This document shows positions 23,684 to 32,544 of a stretch of 36,679 nt of DNA, in pieces. Both the position numbers and the translations under genes were made by a program. The stretch is from Hyphomicrobiales bacterium. Lineage in GTDB: Bacteria; Pseudomonadota; Alphaproteobacteria; Rhizobiales; Methyloligellaceae. The notes below the pieces were generated by a model. The model saw only the letters and a list, made by a program, of their open reading frames with translations. It did no database searches and was not told the DNA's origin. The stretch spans positions 1-36,679 of the forward strand of contig JAJFHN010000052.1 in the NCBI GenBank assembly GCA_021775595.1. Reading direction: 5' to 3'. The stretch's first letter is position 1. Every line of letters starts with the position of its first letter.

Positions 23684-25183
23684 ATGGCAATCACCCACCG
23701 GCTCGAACCCGAAACACTGCACGACAATGCGGAAGACTTCCGCGCCGAACCGCATAATATTGAGGCGGAACAGGCGCTTCTGGGAGCCATTTTCGTAAAC
23801 AATGACGCCTGCGACCGGGTGTCGGCTTTCCTGCAGCCCAATCATTTTTTCGACCCTCTGCACGGCCGCATCTATGAAGTCGCATCAAAGCTGGTGCTGG
23901 CGGGCAAACGCGCCACGCCCGTAACGTTAAAGACGTTTTTCGAAAACGACGAACCCGTCGGCGAACTGAGCGTGCCGCAATATCTCGGACGCCTCGCCGC
24001 AAGCGCCACAACGGTTATCAACGCTGAGCACTATGGCCGGACAATCTATGATTTGGCGCTGCTGCGGAATCTTATTCTGATCGGCGAAGAAATGGTCAAC
24101 GCGGCATACGATTCGCAGGTCGAGACTTCGCCCTCCATGTTGATCGAGGACGCCGAGCAACAGCTGTTTTCATTGGCTGAAACCGGCAAATACGGTTCGG
24201 GATTCGAAGCATTTTCAACCGCGCTGACCGATGCCATCGATATGGCCGCCAGCGCCTACAGCCGAGACGGCGGCGTCTCGGGCGTCGCTACGGGTTTCAA
24301 CGGCCTCGATCAGAAACTGGGCGGATTGCAGAATTCCGATTTGGTGATCATTGCCGGACGGCCCTCCATGGGCAAAACGGCGCTTGCCACCAACATCGCC
24401 TTCCATATAGCCCGCGCCCACAAAACCGAACATTTGCCAAATGGCGAAGAGAAGGTTGTGGATGGCGCGGTGGTCGCCTTTTTTTCGCTGGAGATGTCCT
24501 CCGAGCAATTGGCGACGCGGCTCGTCGCCGAACAGGCCGGTATTCCCTCCGAGCGCGTGCGCCGGGGCACGATCACCAAGCAGGAGTTCGATCGGCTCGT
24601 CGACGTATCGCAGACTTTACAGAATTTGCCCCTTTATATCGATCAGACGGGCGGTATTTCCATCGCCCAGCTGGCCGCTCGCGCCCGTCGGCTCAAGCGG
24701 CAGAAAAATATCGGGGTCATCATCGTCGACTATTTGCAATTGCTCTCGGGCTCTTCCCGGCGGGCCTCTGAGGGGCGCGTTCAAGAGGTCTCGGAGATCA
24801 CGACTTCGCTCAAGGCCCTGGCCAAGGAGCTCAACGTACCCATCGTTGCCCTGTCCCAATTGTCGCGCCAGGTTGAGCAGCGCGAGGACAAACGGCCGCA
24901 ACTGTCGGACTTGCGCGAATCAGGCTCCATTGAGCAAGACGCAGATGTGGTTATGTTTGTGTTCCGGGAAGAATACTATGTTGAGCGCAGCCAACCCCGC
25001 GAAGGCACGCCCGAACACATGGCATGGCAGGACGAGATGTCGAATGTCGCTGGATTGGCCGATGTGATCGTGAGCAAACAGCGCCACGGTCCCACAGGCA
25101 CTGTGAGGCTTCAGTTCAAGGCCGAATTCACGCGCTTCAGCGATTATGTGCCCACCGATCATCTCCCCGAGCGGACAGAGTAA
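23684..25183 (+). CDS. dnaB: Replicative DNA helicase DnaB
   Basis: Hexameric 5'-3' helicase that unwinds DNA ahead of the replisome. From the ATG at 23684 it has 499 residues: an N-terminal primase-interacting domain (about 20-125; NIEAEQALLGAIFVNN), a linker, and a RecA-like C-terminal domain with Walker A GRPSMGKT (225-232), FFSLEMSSEQL, VDYLQLLSG (Walker B) and SQLSRQVEQREDKRPQLSDLRESGSIEQDAD. The frame also opens at a TTG at 23633, but the extra 17 residues do not resemble DnaB. No intein interrupts it. alr follows 15 bases downstream. Confidence 0.97.
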   Translation: MAITHRLEPETLHDNAEDFRAEPHNIEAEQALLGAIFVNNDACDRVSAFLQPNHFFDPLHGRIYEVASKLVLAGKRATPVTLKTFFENDEPVGELSVPQYLGRLAASATTVINAEHYGRTIYDLALLRNLILIGEEMVNAAYDSQVETSPSMLIEDAEQQLFSLAETGKYGSGFEAFSTALTDAIDMAASAYSRDGGVSGVATGFNGLDQKLGGLQNSDLVIIAGRPSMGKTALATNIAFHIARAHKTEHLPNGEEKVVDGAVVAFFSLEMSSEQLATRLVAEQAGIPSERVRRGTITKQEFDRLVDVSQTLQNLPLYIDQTGGISIAQLAARARRLKRQKNIGVIIVDYLQLLSGSSRRASEGRVQEVSEITTSLKALAKELNVPIVALSQLSRQVEQREDKRPQLSDLRESGSIEQDADVVMFVFREEYYVERSQPREGTPEHMAWQDEMSNVAGLADVIVSKQRHGPTGTVRLQFKAEFTRFSDYVPTDHLPERTE

Positions 25184-25198
25184 TGGAATTAAGAGCAT

Positions 25199-26329
25199 AT
25201 GGCCTCGACGCGCGCTGATATTCCGCCCGAGGCGCCAGCGCTGCTGACAATAGATTTGGCCGCGCTGCGGAAAAACTACAGAAAAATCAAAGCGCTGACC
25301 AAGAACGCGGTATGTGCCGCGGTGGTCAAGGCGGACGCCTATGGGGTGGGTGCGCGCCGTGCGGTCGAAGTGCTTGCCGATGAGGGCTGCGATACCTTCT
25401 TTATCGCCACCCTCGATGAAGCCCGCGTGGTGCGCCAGGTCGCGCCCCAGTCGACGCTCTATGGCCTGGGCGGTCTGCTGCCGGGCACCGAAGCGCTTTA
25501 TGCGGAGATTGATCTGCGCCCAATTCTGGGAAGTCTCGAAGAAATCGAGGATTGGGCGGCCTTTGCGCGCGAGCGCGGCGAGCGCTTTCCCGCGGCTCTG
25601 CACATCGACACCGGTATGAATCGCTTGGGATTGCGGGCGGTGGATCTTGAAAAACTCATCAACCCGCCTTCGCCACTGGAGGATTTTGACGTCAGTCTGG
25701 TGATGAGCCACCTGGCCTGCTCGGATGAACCCGACAACCCCCGCAATGAGACTCAGCGCCAAACTTTCGAGACGCTGCGCGCGATGTTAGAGACCGCGCC
25801 CGCCAGCCTTGCAAACTCCGGTGGCGTGTTTTTGGGACCCGCCTTTCATTACGATGTCGTGCGACCGGGCATTGCGCTTTATGGCGGCCGCGCCACCAAA
25901 CTCGGCAGAGAGGCCATGGATCCCGTCGTGCATCTCGAGGGCCGAATTCTCCAGATAAAGCAGGCTGAGCCCGGCGAAACGGTTGGCTACGGCGCAACGC
26001 ACATGCTGAAGCGTACGACCCGCATCGCCATCGTGGCGGCCGGTTATGCCGACGGCTATATCCGCGCGCTGAGTTCAAGCGACGCGCGCGACGGCGCCGT
26101 TGTCTTCATCGGTGAACACGAAGCGCCCATCCTTGGCCGCGTCTCCATGGATCTCATCGCCGTCGACGTCACGGGCTTGCCCCAGGAGCTGGTGGTTCGC
26201 GGCGCCTTTGTCGAACTATTGGGCCATCATGTCGGCGTCGACGACTTGGCCACCATTGCGGGCACAATCGGTTATGAGATTTTGACAAATTTGGGTCAGC
26301 GCTACCACCGCATCTATGTGGACGAGTAG
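25199..26329 (+). CDS. alr: Alanine racemase
   Basis: PLP enzyme that makes D-alanine for peptidoglycan. It has 376 residues, usual length. PLP-binding K44 lies in VVKADAYGVGA; the second catalytic base Y264 lies in GETVGYGATHM; HIDTGMNRLG and ALYGG complete the family pattern. The barrel domain covers about 15-235 and the C-terminal beta domain about 240-376. The ATG at 25199 has AAGAG closely upstream. It is placed between dnaB and radA, as in many alphaproteobacteria. Confidence 0.96.
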   Translation: MASTRADIPPEAPALLTIDLAALRKNYRKIKALTKNAVCAAVVKADAYGVGARRAVEVLADEGCDTFFIATLDEARVVRQVAPQSTLYGLGGLLPGTEALYAEIDLRPILGSLEEIEDWAAFARERGERFPAALHIDTGMNRLGLRAVDLEKLINPPSPLEDFDVSLVMSHLACSDEPDNPRNETQRQTFETLRAMLETAPASLANSGGVFLGPAFHYDVVRPGIALYGGRATKLGREAMDPVVHLEGRILQIKQAEPGETVGYGATHMLKRTTRIAIVAAGYADGYIRALSSSDARDGAVVFIGEHEAPILGRVSMDLIAVDVTGLPQELVVRGAFVELLGHHVGVDDLATIAGTIGYEILTNLGQRYHRIYVDE

Positions 26330-26345
26330 AGGACGGTCTCCTTCC

Positions 26346-27734
26346 ATGGCAAAACCATCGCGCGCCTATGTCTGCCAGGAATGCGGGGCAACGAGCACCC
26401 AATGGGCCGGTAAGTGCCCGGCGTGTGAGGCGTGGAACACTATGGTCGAGGAAGCCGGCCTCGGTGCTTCGGGCGCGACCGGCGGCAAACGCTCTGGCAA
26501 GGTCATCGATATTCAATCGCTGGCCAGCGGTTCGGCCAATACGGAACGTATCATTACGGGTTTGAACGAATTCGACCGGGTGATAGGCGGTGGCCTCGTA
26601 CCTGGCTCGGCGCTGTTGATCGGCGGCGAACCCGGCATCGGCAAATCGACGCTGTTGCTGCAGGTCGCAGCCCGCTTGGCCCAAGCTGATGGGACCGTTC
26701 TCTATCTTTCGGGCGAAGAGGCATTGTCCCAAGTGCGCTTGCGTGCCGAGCGCTTGGGCTTGGGCGATGCCCCTGTCGGTTTTGCCGCCGAAACCGGCCT
26801 GGCAAGCATCCTGAGAACGCTTGAAAACGGCAAACCGCCCCAGTTGATCGTAGTCGACTCCATCCAGACGCTTTGGTCGGATTTGTTGGAATCTGCGCCC
26901 GGCACCGTCAGCCAAGTGCGCATGTGTTCCCAGATCCTGATCCAATTTGCCAAACGCTCGAATGCCGCCCTGGTTTTGGTCGGCCACATCACCAAGGATG
27001 GTCAGATTGCCGGGCCGAAGGTGGTCGAGCACATGGTCGATACGGTGCTTTATTTCGAAGGCGAGACGGCCCATCAATTCCGCATTTTGCGCGCCATCAA
27101 GAACCGTTTCGGTCCAACCGATGAAATCGGCGTGTTCGAAATGGCCGGCGACGGTCTGCGCGAGGTGCCAAATCCATCCGAACTGTTTTTGGGCGACCGC
27201 GATGCGGCAAGTCCGGGCACCGCGGTTTTTGCAGGCATAGAGGGCACGCGGCCCGTATTGGTCGAATTTCAGGCGCTGGTCGCCCCCTCACCGCTCGGCA
27301 CGCCCCGGCGCGCGGTGGTGGGCTGGGATTCCAGCAGGCTTGCGATGATCCTCGCCGTGTTGGAAACCAGATGCAATCTGCGTTTGGGCGCCCATGACGT
27401 CTATCTCAACGTCGCCGGCGGCTTACGCATAAACGAACCCGCCGCCGATCTGGCCGCCGCCGCGGCACTCGTGTCTTCATTCGTCGGCCACGCCTTGCCG
27501 TCCGGTTGTCTCTATTTCGGTGAAGTATCCCTCTCTGGCGCGATCCGTCCGGTGGGACAAATGGCGTTGCGCCTCAAGGAGGCTGAGAAGCTTGGTTTCA
27601 GCACGGCAGTCGTACCGCAAAAGCTCGACCGCGAAAGCCGCAAGTCGGGAATCGAGCTTGAGCCCATCTCTCATCTCACCGATTTCACCGCAACTCTTGC
27701 CGGAACCGGCGAATCCGGTGCAAATGTCAGCTGA
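26346..27734 (+). CDS. radA: DNA repair protein RadA
   Basis: Hexameric helicase that processes recombination branches along with RecA. From the ATG at 26346 it has 462 residues: an N-terminal zinc finger C10-x2-C13 and C24-x2-C27, Walker A GGEPGIGKST (93-102), the RadA-specific KNRFG motif (252-256), and a Lon-protease-like C-terminal domain with PSPLGTPRRAVVGWD and the GEVSLSGAIRPV segment. The frame also opens at a GTG at 26316 inside alr, but the family N-terminus and GAGGA near 26330 support 26346. It is 16 bases downstream of alr. Confidence 0.96.
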   Translation: MAKPSRAYVCQECGATSTQWAGKCPACEAWNTMVEEAGLGASGATGGKRSGKVIDIQSLASGSANTERIITGLNEFDRVIGGGLVPGSALLIGGEPGIGKSTLLLQVAARLAQADGTVLYLSGEEALSQVRLRAERLGLGDAPVGFAAETGLASILRTLENGKPPQLIVVDSIQTLWSDLLESAPGTVSQVRMCSQILIQFAKRSNAALVLVGHITKDGQIAGPKVVEHMVDTVLYFEGETAHQFRILRAIKNRFGPTDEIGVFEMAGDGLREVPNPSELFLGDRDAASPGTAVFAGIEGTRPVLVEFQALVAPSPLGTPRRAVVGWDSSRLAMILAVLETRCNLRLGAHDVYLNVAGGLRINEPAADLAAAAALVSSFVGHALPSGCLYFGEVSLSGAIRPVGQMALRLKEAEKLGFSTAVVPQKLDRESRKSGIELEPISHLTDFTATLAGTGESGANVS

Positions 27735-27873
27735 ATGTCGGTCTTTAGCCGATTATTTATTGGGAGATGACAATCGTCTTGCCTTATGTCTGCCGCAGTG
27801 CCAGTTAAGCTCCCGGTAGGCAGTGCTGGGGCAAAATACGGGCGATGATGCACCCCCTGAAAGGACGTTTTCC

Positions 27874-28512
27874 ATGCTGATTTCGTGGCTCGACGTCATT
27901 CTTGGCTTTATCATGCTGATCTCGGGCTTTCTCGCCATGTTGCGGGGGCTGACGCGAGAGGTTCTGTCCATTCTATCTTGGGCTTTGGCGGCGCTTGCGA
28001 CGCTTTATATTTTTCCGAAATATCAATCCGAGGCGCGCCTTTATATCGAACCGGAATTGTTGGCAGATGCGGCGCTCGCCGCCGGCGTTTTCCTCATCGT
28101 TTTGATCGTCGTCAGCCTGATCACGATGCGCATTTCCGATAAGGTGCTCGACAGCCGTGTCGGCGCGCTCGACCGGACTCTGGGCTTTTTGTTCGGATTG
28201 GCCCGCGGCCTTGTTCTGGTGGTCATCGCCTATCTGTTCTTCAGCTGGCTGGTGCCCGAAGACACACAACCCACCTGGATTCGCGACGCTCGCTCGCTGC
28301 CCATGCTCAAGAGCACCGGAAATGCCATCGTATCTTTGCTTCCGGAAGATCCCAGCCAAGCGATACCCGAGCAACTGCGCAACAAACCCGAGCCGCCCGA
28401 ACAGCGCTCGCAATCCGACACAACCGGCAAGCTGGCTGATGGCGCTGCCGCGGCCGGTTACCAAAGTTCCGATAGGCGTGTACTCGAAGGACTGGTAGAG
28501 ACCGGTCAATAG
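27874..28512 (+). CDS. cvpA: CvpA family membrane protein
   Basis: Inner-membrane protein related to CvpA, known in E. coli for colicin V production and for its place next to purF. It has 212 residues with four predicted helices in the first 140 residues (starting MLISWLDVILGFIMLISGF and LTREVLSILSWALAALATLY) and a polar C-terminal tail. The ATG at 27874 was chosen for its homologous N-terminus and AAAGGA nine bases before it; an in-frame reading from 27823 adds 17 unlikely residues. purF follows 34 bases downstream. Confidence 0.92.
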   Translation: MLISWLDVILGFIMLISGFLAMLRGLTREVLSILSWALAALATLYIFPKYQSEARLYIEPELLADAALAAGVFLIVLIVVSLITMRISDKVLDSRVGALDRTLGFLFGLARGLVLVVIAYLFFSWLVPEDTQPTWIRDARSLPMLKSTGNAIVSLLPEDPSQAIPEQLRNKPEPPEQRSQSDTTGKLADGAAAAGYQSSDRRVLEGLVETGQ

Positions 28513-28546
28513 GACTGCAACGAGCTAGAAGGCAACTCGCTCACTC

Positions 28547-30040
28547 ATGGTTCCATCTGACGAAAATGCTCCGGCGCGTTTCGTGACAGATCCCGGCGAT
28601 CAAGGTGATGGCGACAGGCTGAGAGAAGCCTGCGGCGTCTTTGGTATATTCCAAAATACCGACGCGGCAGCCCTCACGGCATTGGGACTCCATGCCCTCC
28701 AGCATCGCGGCCAAGAGGCCGCCGGCATCGTCGCTTTCGACGGCAACCGTTATCATTCAGAGCGCCGGATGGGTCTGGTTGGCGACCATTTCACCAAGCG
28801 CAGCGTTATCGAGCGCCTGAAGGGTGAAGTAGCGATCGGTCATGTGCGCTATTCGACGACCGGCGAAACGATCATGCGCAACGTTCAACCGCTGTTCGCC
28901 GACCTCGATGCTGGCGGCTTCGCGCTTTGCCACAACGGCAATCTCACGAACGCTTTGACGCTGCGAAAAGAATTGATCAAGGAAGGCGCAATCTTCCAAT
29001 CAACCACAGACACCGAGGTGATCCTTCACCTCGTTGCACGCAGCACCAAGCAACAGTTCACCGAGAAATTTATCGAAGCCCTTTTGCAAATCGAGGGCGG
29101 TTATTCGCTGGTTGGCCTGACCAACAAGAAACTGGTGGGCGCGCGCGATCCCCTTGGAATCCGCCCGTTGGTGCTGGGACGCCTGGGTGATGGTTATGTG
29201 CTGGCGTCGGAAACCTGCGCGCTGGACATCATCGACGCCGAATTCGTGCGTGAAGTCGAGAACGGCGAGGTCGTCGTCATTACAAAGGACGGCATCGAGA
29301 GCCACCGGCCCTTCCCAAAGAGTCGGCCTCGGCCTTGTATCTTCGAATATATCTATTTTTCACGGCCCGACTCGATCGTCGACGGCCGATGCATTTATGA
29401 CGTTCGCAAAGCCATGGGGCGGCAATTGGCGCGCGAGGCGCCAGCCAATGCCGATGTCATCATACCGGTGCCCGATTCGGGCGTGCCCGCGGCAATTGGA
29501 TATGCCCAGGAATCCGGCATTCCCTTCGAACTTGGCATCATCCGCAATCATTATGTGGGGCGCACATTCATTGAGCCCGAGCAGCAAATCCGCAAGCTCG
29601 GCGTCAAGCTCAAGCACAGCGCCAATCGCGGGGCGGTCCGCGGCAACAGCGTTGTTTTGCTCGACGACAGCATCGTGCGCGGCACGACCTCGGTGAAAAT
29701 CGTCCAGATGATGTATGAGGCTGGCGCCAAGGAAGTCCATATGAGGATCGCCTCGCCGCCCATAACCCACCCGGACTTCTACGGCATTGACACACCCGAC
29801 CAGTCGAAGCTCCTGGCCGCGACGCACGATTTGGAAGGTATGCGTGCCTATATCGGTGCCGATTCGTTGGCGTTCCTCTCCATTGACGGCATATACAAAT
29901 CCATGGGCATTGAAGCGCGCGATCCCTCGAGTCCACAGTTCACCGATCATTGCTTTACCGGTGACTATCCAACCAGATTGCTCGACCGCGAAGGCCCGCC
30001 TCCGCAAAAGCAGCTCTCTTTCCTCGCCGAAGCCGGTTGA
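28547..30040 (+). CDS. purF: Amidophosphoribosyltransferase PurF
   Basis: First committed enzyme of purine synthesis: makes phosphoribosylamine from PRPP and glutamine. It has 497 residues. The glutaminase nucleophile is C29 in REACGVFGIF, so about 28 residues would be removed as a propeptide; HALQHRGQEAAGI and HNGNL follow. The PRPP-binding loop VVLLDDSIVRGTTS is at 369-382. The C-terminal segment reads FTDHCFTGDYPT with a single cysteine, where the Bacillus enzyme has a CxxC that holds an iron-sulfur cluster. Upstream cvpA is its usual partner. Confidence 0.96.
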   Translation: MVPSDENAPARFVTDPGDQGDGDRLREACGVFGIFQNTDAAALTALGLHALQHRGQEAAGIVAFDGNRYHSERRMGLVGDHFTKRSVIERLKGEVAIGHVRYSTTGETIMRNVQPLFADLDAGGFALCHNGNLTNALTLRKELIKEGAIFQSTTDTEVILHLVARSTKQQFTEKFIEALLQIEGGYSLVGLTNKKLVGARDPLGIRPLVLGRLGDGYVLASETCALDIIDAEFVREVENGEVVVITKDGIESHRPFPKSRPRPCIFEYIYFSRPDSIVDGRCIYDVRKAMGRQLAREAPANADVIIPVPDSGVPAAIGYAQESGIPFELGIIRNHYVGRTFIEPEQQIRKLGVKLKHSANRGAVRGNSVVLLDDSIVRGTTSVKIVQMMYEAGAKEVHMRIASPPITHPDFYGIDTPDQSKLLAATHDLEGMRAYIGADSLAFLSIDGIYKSMGIEARDPSSPQFTDHCFTGDYPTRLLDREGPPPQKQLSFLAEAG

Positions 30041-30092
30041 ATTTCCATTTCACATTGCTGATAGCTCAGCAGAGCCACGCTGAGGCCGCCTA

Positions 30093-30818
30093 ATGCCAGA
30101 AGCTGTTTTGGCGAACCGCATCGCATTGATCACCGGTGCCAGCCGCGGAATTGGCCGCGCCGTTGCCCTGGCCTATGCGCGCGCTGGCGCCCACGTCATT
30201 TTGCTTGCCCGCGGTGTCAAAGCGCTCGAAGACGTGGATGATGAAATACGCGAACTGGGCGGCACCGCATCCCTCGCGCCGCTCGACCTCGCCGATAGCG
30301 AAAAGATCGATAATCTGGGACCCACGATTTATGAACGTTGGGGCCGTCTCGACGTCTTTGTCGCCAATGCTGGCATTTTGGGGCCCTTGTCCCCGTTGGG
30401 ACACATCTCAAGCGATGACTGGGACGAAGTACTTTCCATCAATTTGACGGCCAATTGGCGCTTAATTCGCACTCTTGACCCCCTTTTGCGTCAATCTGAC
30501 GCCGGTAGAGCGATATTTCTGACCTCGGGCGCTGCTCAAAATGTACGCGCCTACTGGGGCCCCTACGCGGTTTCCAAGGCGGCTTTGGAGGCGATGGCCA
30601 AAACTTATGCGGCGGAGACCGCCGACACTGCGATGCGCGTCAATTTGGTCAATCCTGGCGCCACGGCGACCGCCATGCGGGCCCAGGCTATGCCGGGTGA
30701 AGATCAAACCGCTTTGCCGAACCCCGACGACGTCGCCGGGATCTTTGTCGATCTGGCAGCGCCCGCCTGCGACGCTCACGGCACAGTCGTTCATGCCCGC
30801 GAAAAAGCTGCAAAATAG
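30093..30818 (+). CDS. Short-chain dehydrogenase/reductase family protein
   Basis: NAD(P)-dependent oxidoreductase of the SDR family, substrate unknown. It has 241 residues: cofactor motif TGASRGIG (14-21), ANAG (91-94), and the catalytic set S145, Y158 and K162 (TSGAAQNVRAYWGPYAVSKAA). The arginine after TGAS would favour NADPH by general SDR experience. It follows purF by 52 bases, and an SDR at this spot is common in Hyphomicrobiales, but no pathway can be assigned. It ends 18 bases from a convergent gene. Confidence 0.88.
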   Translation: MPEAVLANRIALITGASRGIGRAVALAYARAGAHVILLARGVKALEDVDDEIRELGGTASLAPLDLADSEKIDNLGPTIYERWGRLDVFVANAGILGPLSPLGHISSDDWDEVLSINLTANWRLIRTLDPLLRQSDAGRAIFLTSGAAQNVRAYWGPYAVSKAALEAMAKTYAAETADTAMRVNLVNPGATATAMRAQAMPGEDQTALPNPDDVAGIFVDLAAPACDAHGTVVHAREKAAK

Positions 30819-30836
30819 ATTTCGAATTTCGGCGCT

Positions 30837-31502
30837 TTAGGGTGTGCCGATCGGAATCACAAAACCGAAGCGGATTTCGTGCAGATCACTCTCGACGTCA
30901 TAGGCGTCGCTGCCGCCGATAAATTCCCAATTGGGATAATCGGAATATCTGTATTCGAAGCGCACCCGTAGGAAGTCGAGCACCTGCTGTTCGAGCCCAA
31001 GGCCAAGAATGTAACCCCAGACCCAATCTTCGATAAATACCTGGGGCAAAGCTGGTGCGGGCGCTGGCGGTTGGATAGGCAAGCCGACATATTCGAATTG
31101 GGTGTAAACGCCGCCGCCGGTCAGATAGACCAGCGTCTGAGGCAGCAGCAAATAGCCGATCCGCGCCCGAAGCGAGGCCGTGGCATCCACGCCATAGGTG
31201 TTGCCGGCGATGGGACCATCCATATTCGTCCAGGCGTAATCGCCTTCAAAACCAATCACACCACGCTCGCCAAGCGGCAAGTTGAGGCCGCCCAGGAGAC
31301 CGTAAGTCAAATCTTCTAGATTGCTGGAACCTTGGGGATAGTGGTTTTCGGTGATGTTGAGGCCGGCCCGCCCGTAGCCCAGATGGCCGCCGCCATAAAA
31401 GCCGCTCCAGGAAGGTTCGGGGCCTTGCGCTGTAGCGGGTGCGGTGACAAGGCAGGCACTGAGCGCTACCAGCGCTGCGATGATCCAAGTTCGTCCAGGC
31501 AT
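30837..31502 (-). CDS. Outer-membrane beta-barrel protein (Omp25/31-like porin family)
   Basis: Probable outer-membrane protein of 221 residues. The N-terminus has a signal peptide with a hydrophobic core and a likely cleavage site ATA|Q at 25/26. A lipobox-like LSAC (14-17) also occurs inside the hydrophobic stretch, but the mature part begins with the GFYGGGHLGYG motif typical of barrel proteins, so signal peptidase I cleavage is favoured. The rest alternates polar and aromatic residues as expected for about eight strands, e.g. LRARIGYLLLPQTLVYLTGGGVYTQ, and ends in the strand EIRFGFVIPIGTP. The exact family is inferred. AGAGG lies before the ATG. Confidence 0.8.
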   Translation of the reverse strand: MPGRTWIIAALVALSACLVTAPATAQGPEPSWSGFYGGGHLGYGRAGLNITENHYPQGSSNLEDLTYGLLGGLNLPLGERGVIGFEGDYAWTNMDGPIAGNTYGVDATASLRARIGYLLLPQTLVYLTGGGVYTQFEYVGLPIQPPAPAPALPQVFIEDWVWGYILGLGLEQQVLDFLRVRFEYRYSDYPNWEFIGGSDAYDVESDLHEIRFGFVIPIGTP

Positions 31503-31743
31503 GCGAGCCTCTATTCGTGAATTCGCAACGCGTGGTCTGCAACTCCGACTGATCTCAACCGCGATTCCTCATTTCAATTCCTGTCTAATCTGATTCGAGG
31601 GTTTTTTTTATCCACAACCGGGCTGGTGGGGCTGAGATCCGCTGGACGTGTTGCGAAATTGTCACGCATACGGTCAACGAACGTAAGCCGCAATGCTGTG
31701 TATTGCTCGAATTAAGTGTTGTGGAACAACACTTTGAACAGAC
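31503..31743. other. Region between the MBL hydrolase and the outer-membrane protein gene
   Basis: 241 bases between two minus-strand genes, expected to hold the end of the tmk-MBL transcript and the promoter of the outer-membrane gene. A perfect 9-base hairpin lies near the MBL end (listed separately). An eight-base A-tract on the minus strand at about 31602-31609, next to TTGTGG, may be part of a promoter, but no clear -10 was found. No supported gene. Confidence 0.4.
31714..31734 (-). terminator. Perfect inverted repeat after the MBL gene
   Basis: AAGTGTTGT (31714-31722) and ACAACACTT (31726-31734) are perfect 9-base complements around a three-base loop, starting ten bases after the MBL stop. 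On the minus strand it is followed by AATTCG, with no T-run, so it may be a weak or bidirectional terminator or mRNA end stabiliser. It is also shaped like an operator for a dimeric regulator. Confidence 0.45.
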
Positions 31744-32544
31744 TCAATCACTCGCCTCAAGCACCATGCCGTCGAAGGCGGGTTCTACGCCTGCCGGCAG
31801 CGCGGCGGCCAACGTGTCGTAATCCAAGGCATCATGCATATGCGTAAGCACCGCTCGCTTGGGTTTGAATTTTGCGATGATCTCCAGCGCTTGTTCGACA
31901 TTGAAGTGGCAGGGGTGGGGCTCATAGCGCAGCGCGTCGATGATCAATACGTCGAGGTCCTCAAGATACGGCAGCGACTCCTCGGGCAGCGCCATGACGT
32001 CAGGTGAATAGGCAATCCCACCCATGCGGAAGCCAAACGTATCGATGTTTCCGTGAATTTGCCGGTAGGGCGTTGCAGTGATGACGCCACCCGCTCCCTT
32101 GATGTCGATCCGGTCTCCGGCGCTGATTTCATGTCCGTCGAGGATTGGTTTGTAATTGCTGTCGGGCTTGGTGTTGAAGCAATAGCTGAACCGCCGGCGC
32201 AGCGCTTCGCCCGTGCGGTCGTTGTGATAGACATCGATCATCGATTGCTGGTTGAAACTCATCATCCGCAGCTCGTCTATGCCGTGGGTGTGGTCGGCAT
32301 GGTCGTGGGTGTAAAACACGCCATCGAGCCAATCGACGCCTGCCGCCAAGAGCTGTTGACGGCAATCGGTCGACGTATCGATCAAAACGGTTGTACGTCC
32401 CTCATCGGCAGATTTTTCGACCAAGACCGAGCACCTGAGCCGCTTGTTCTTTGGATTGTTTGGGTCGCACGCGCCCCAATTGCCGCCAATCCGCGGCACG
32501 CCGCCTGAGGATCCACACCCCAATATCGTCAGCTTCAGTGTCAT
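31744..32544 (-). CDS. MBL fold metallo-hydrolase (PhnP-like)
   Basis: Cytosolic metallo-beta-lactamase-fold hydrolase of 266 residues. The family start LTILGCGSSGGVPRIGG and metal-binding THDHADH (79-85) are clear; further histidines lie in YRQIHGN and in the C-terminal THMHD. The nearest named relative by pattern is PhnP (cyclic phosphate phosphodiesterase), but the substrate of this chromosomal version is unknown. The ATG overlaps the tatD TGA by four bases, and the gene ends the tmk-holB-metG-tatD block, a conserved alphaproteobacterial order. Confidence 0.9.
   Translation of the reverse strand: MTLKLTILGCGSSGGVPRIGGNWGACDPNNPKNKRLRCSVLVEKSADEGRTTVLIDTSTDCRQQLLAAGVDWLDGVFYTHDHADHTHGIDELRMMSFNQQSMIDVYHNDRTGEALRRRFSYCFNTKPDSNYKPILDGHEISAGDRIDIKGAGGVITATPYRQIHGNIDTFGFRMGGIAYSPDVMALPEESLPYLEDLDVLIIDALRYEPHPCHFNVEQALEIIAKFKPKRAVLTHMHDALDYDTLAAALPAGVEPAFDGMVLEASD

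Noticed and set aside
30837-31502. Outer-membrane gene as a horizontally acquired insert
   Set aside because: It sits between conserved blocks, but base composition and codon use look like the neighbours and no flanking repeats were found.
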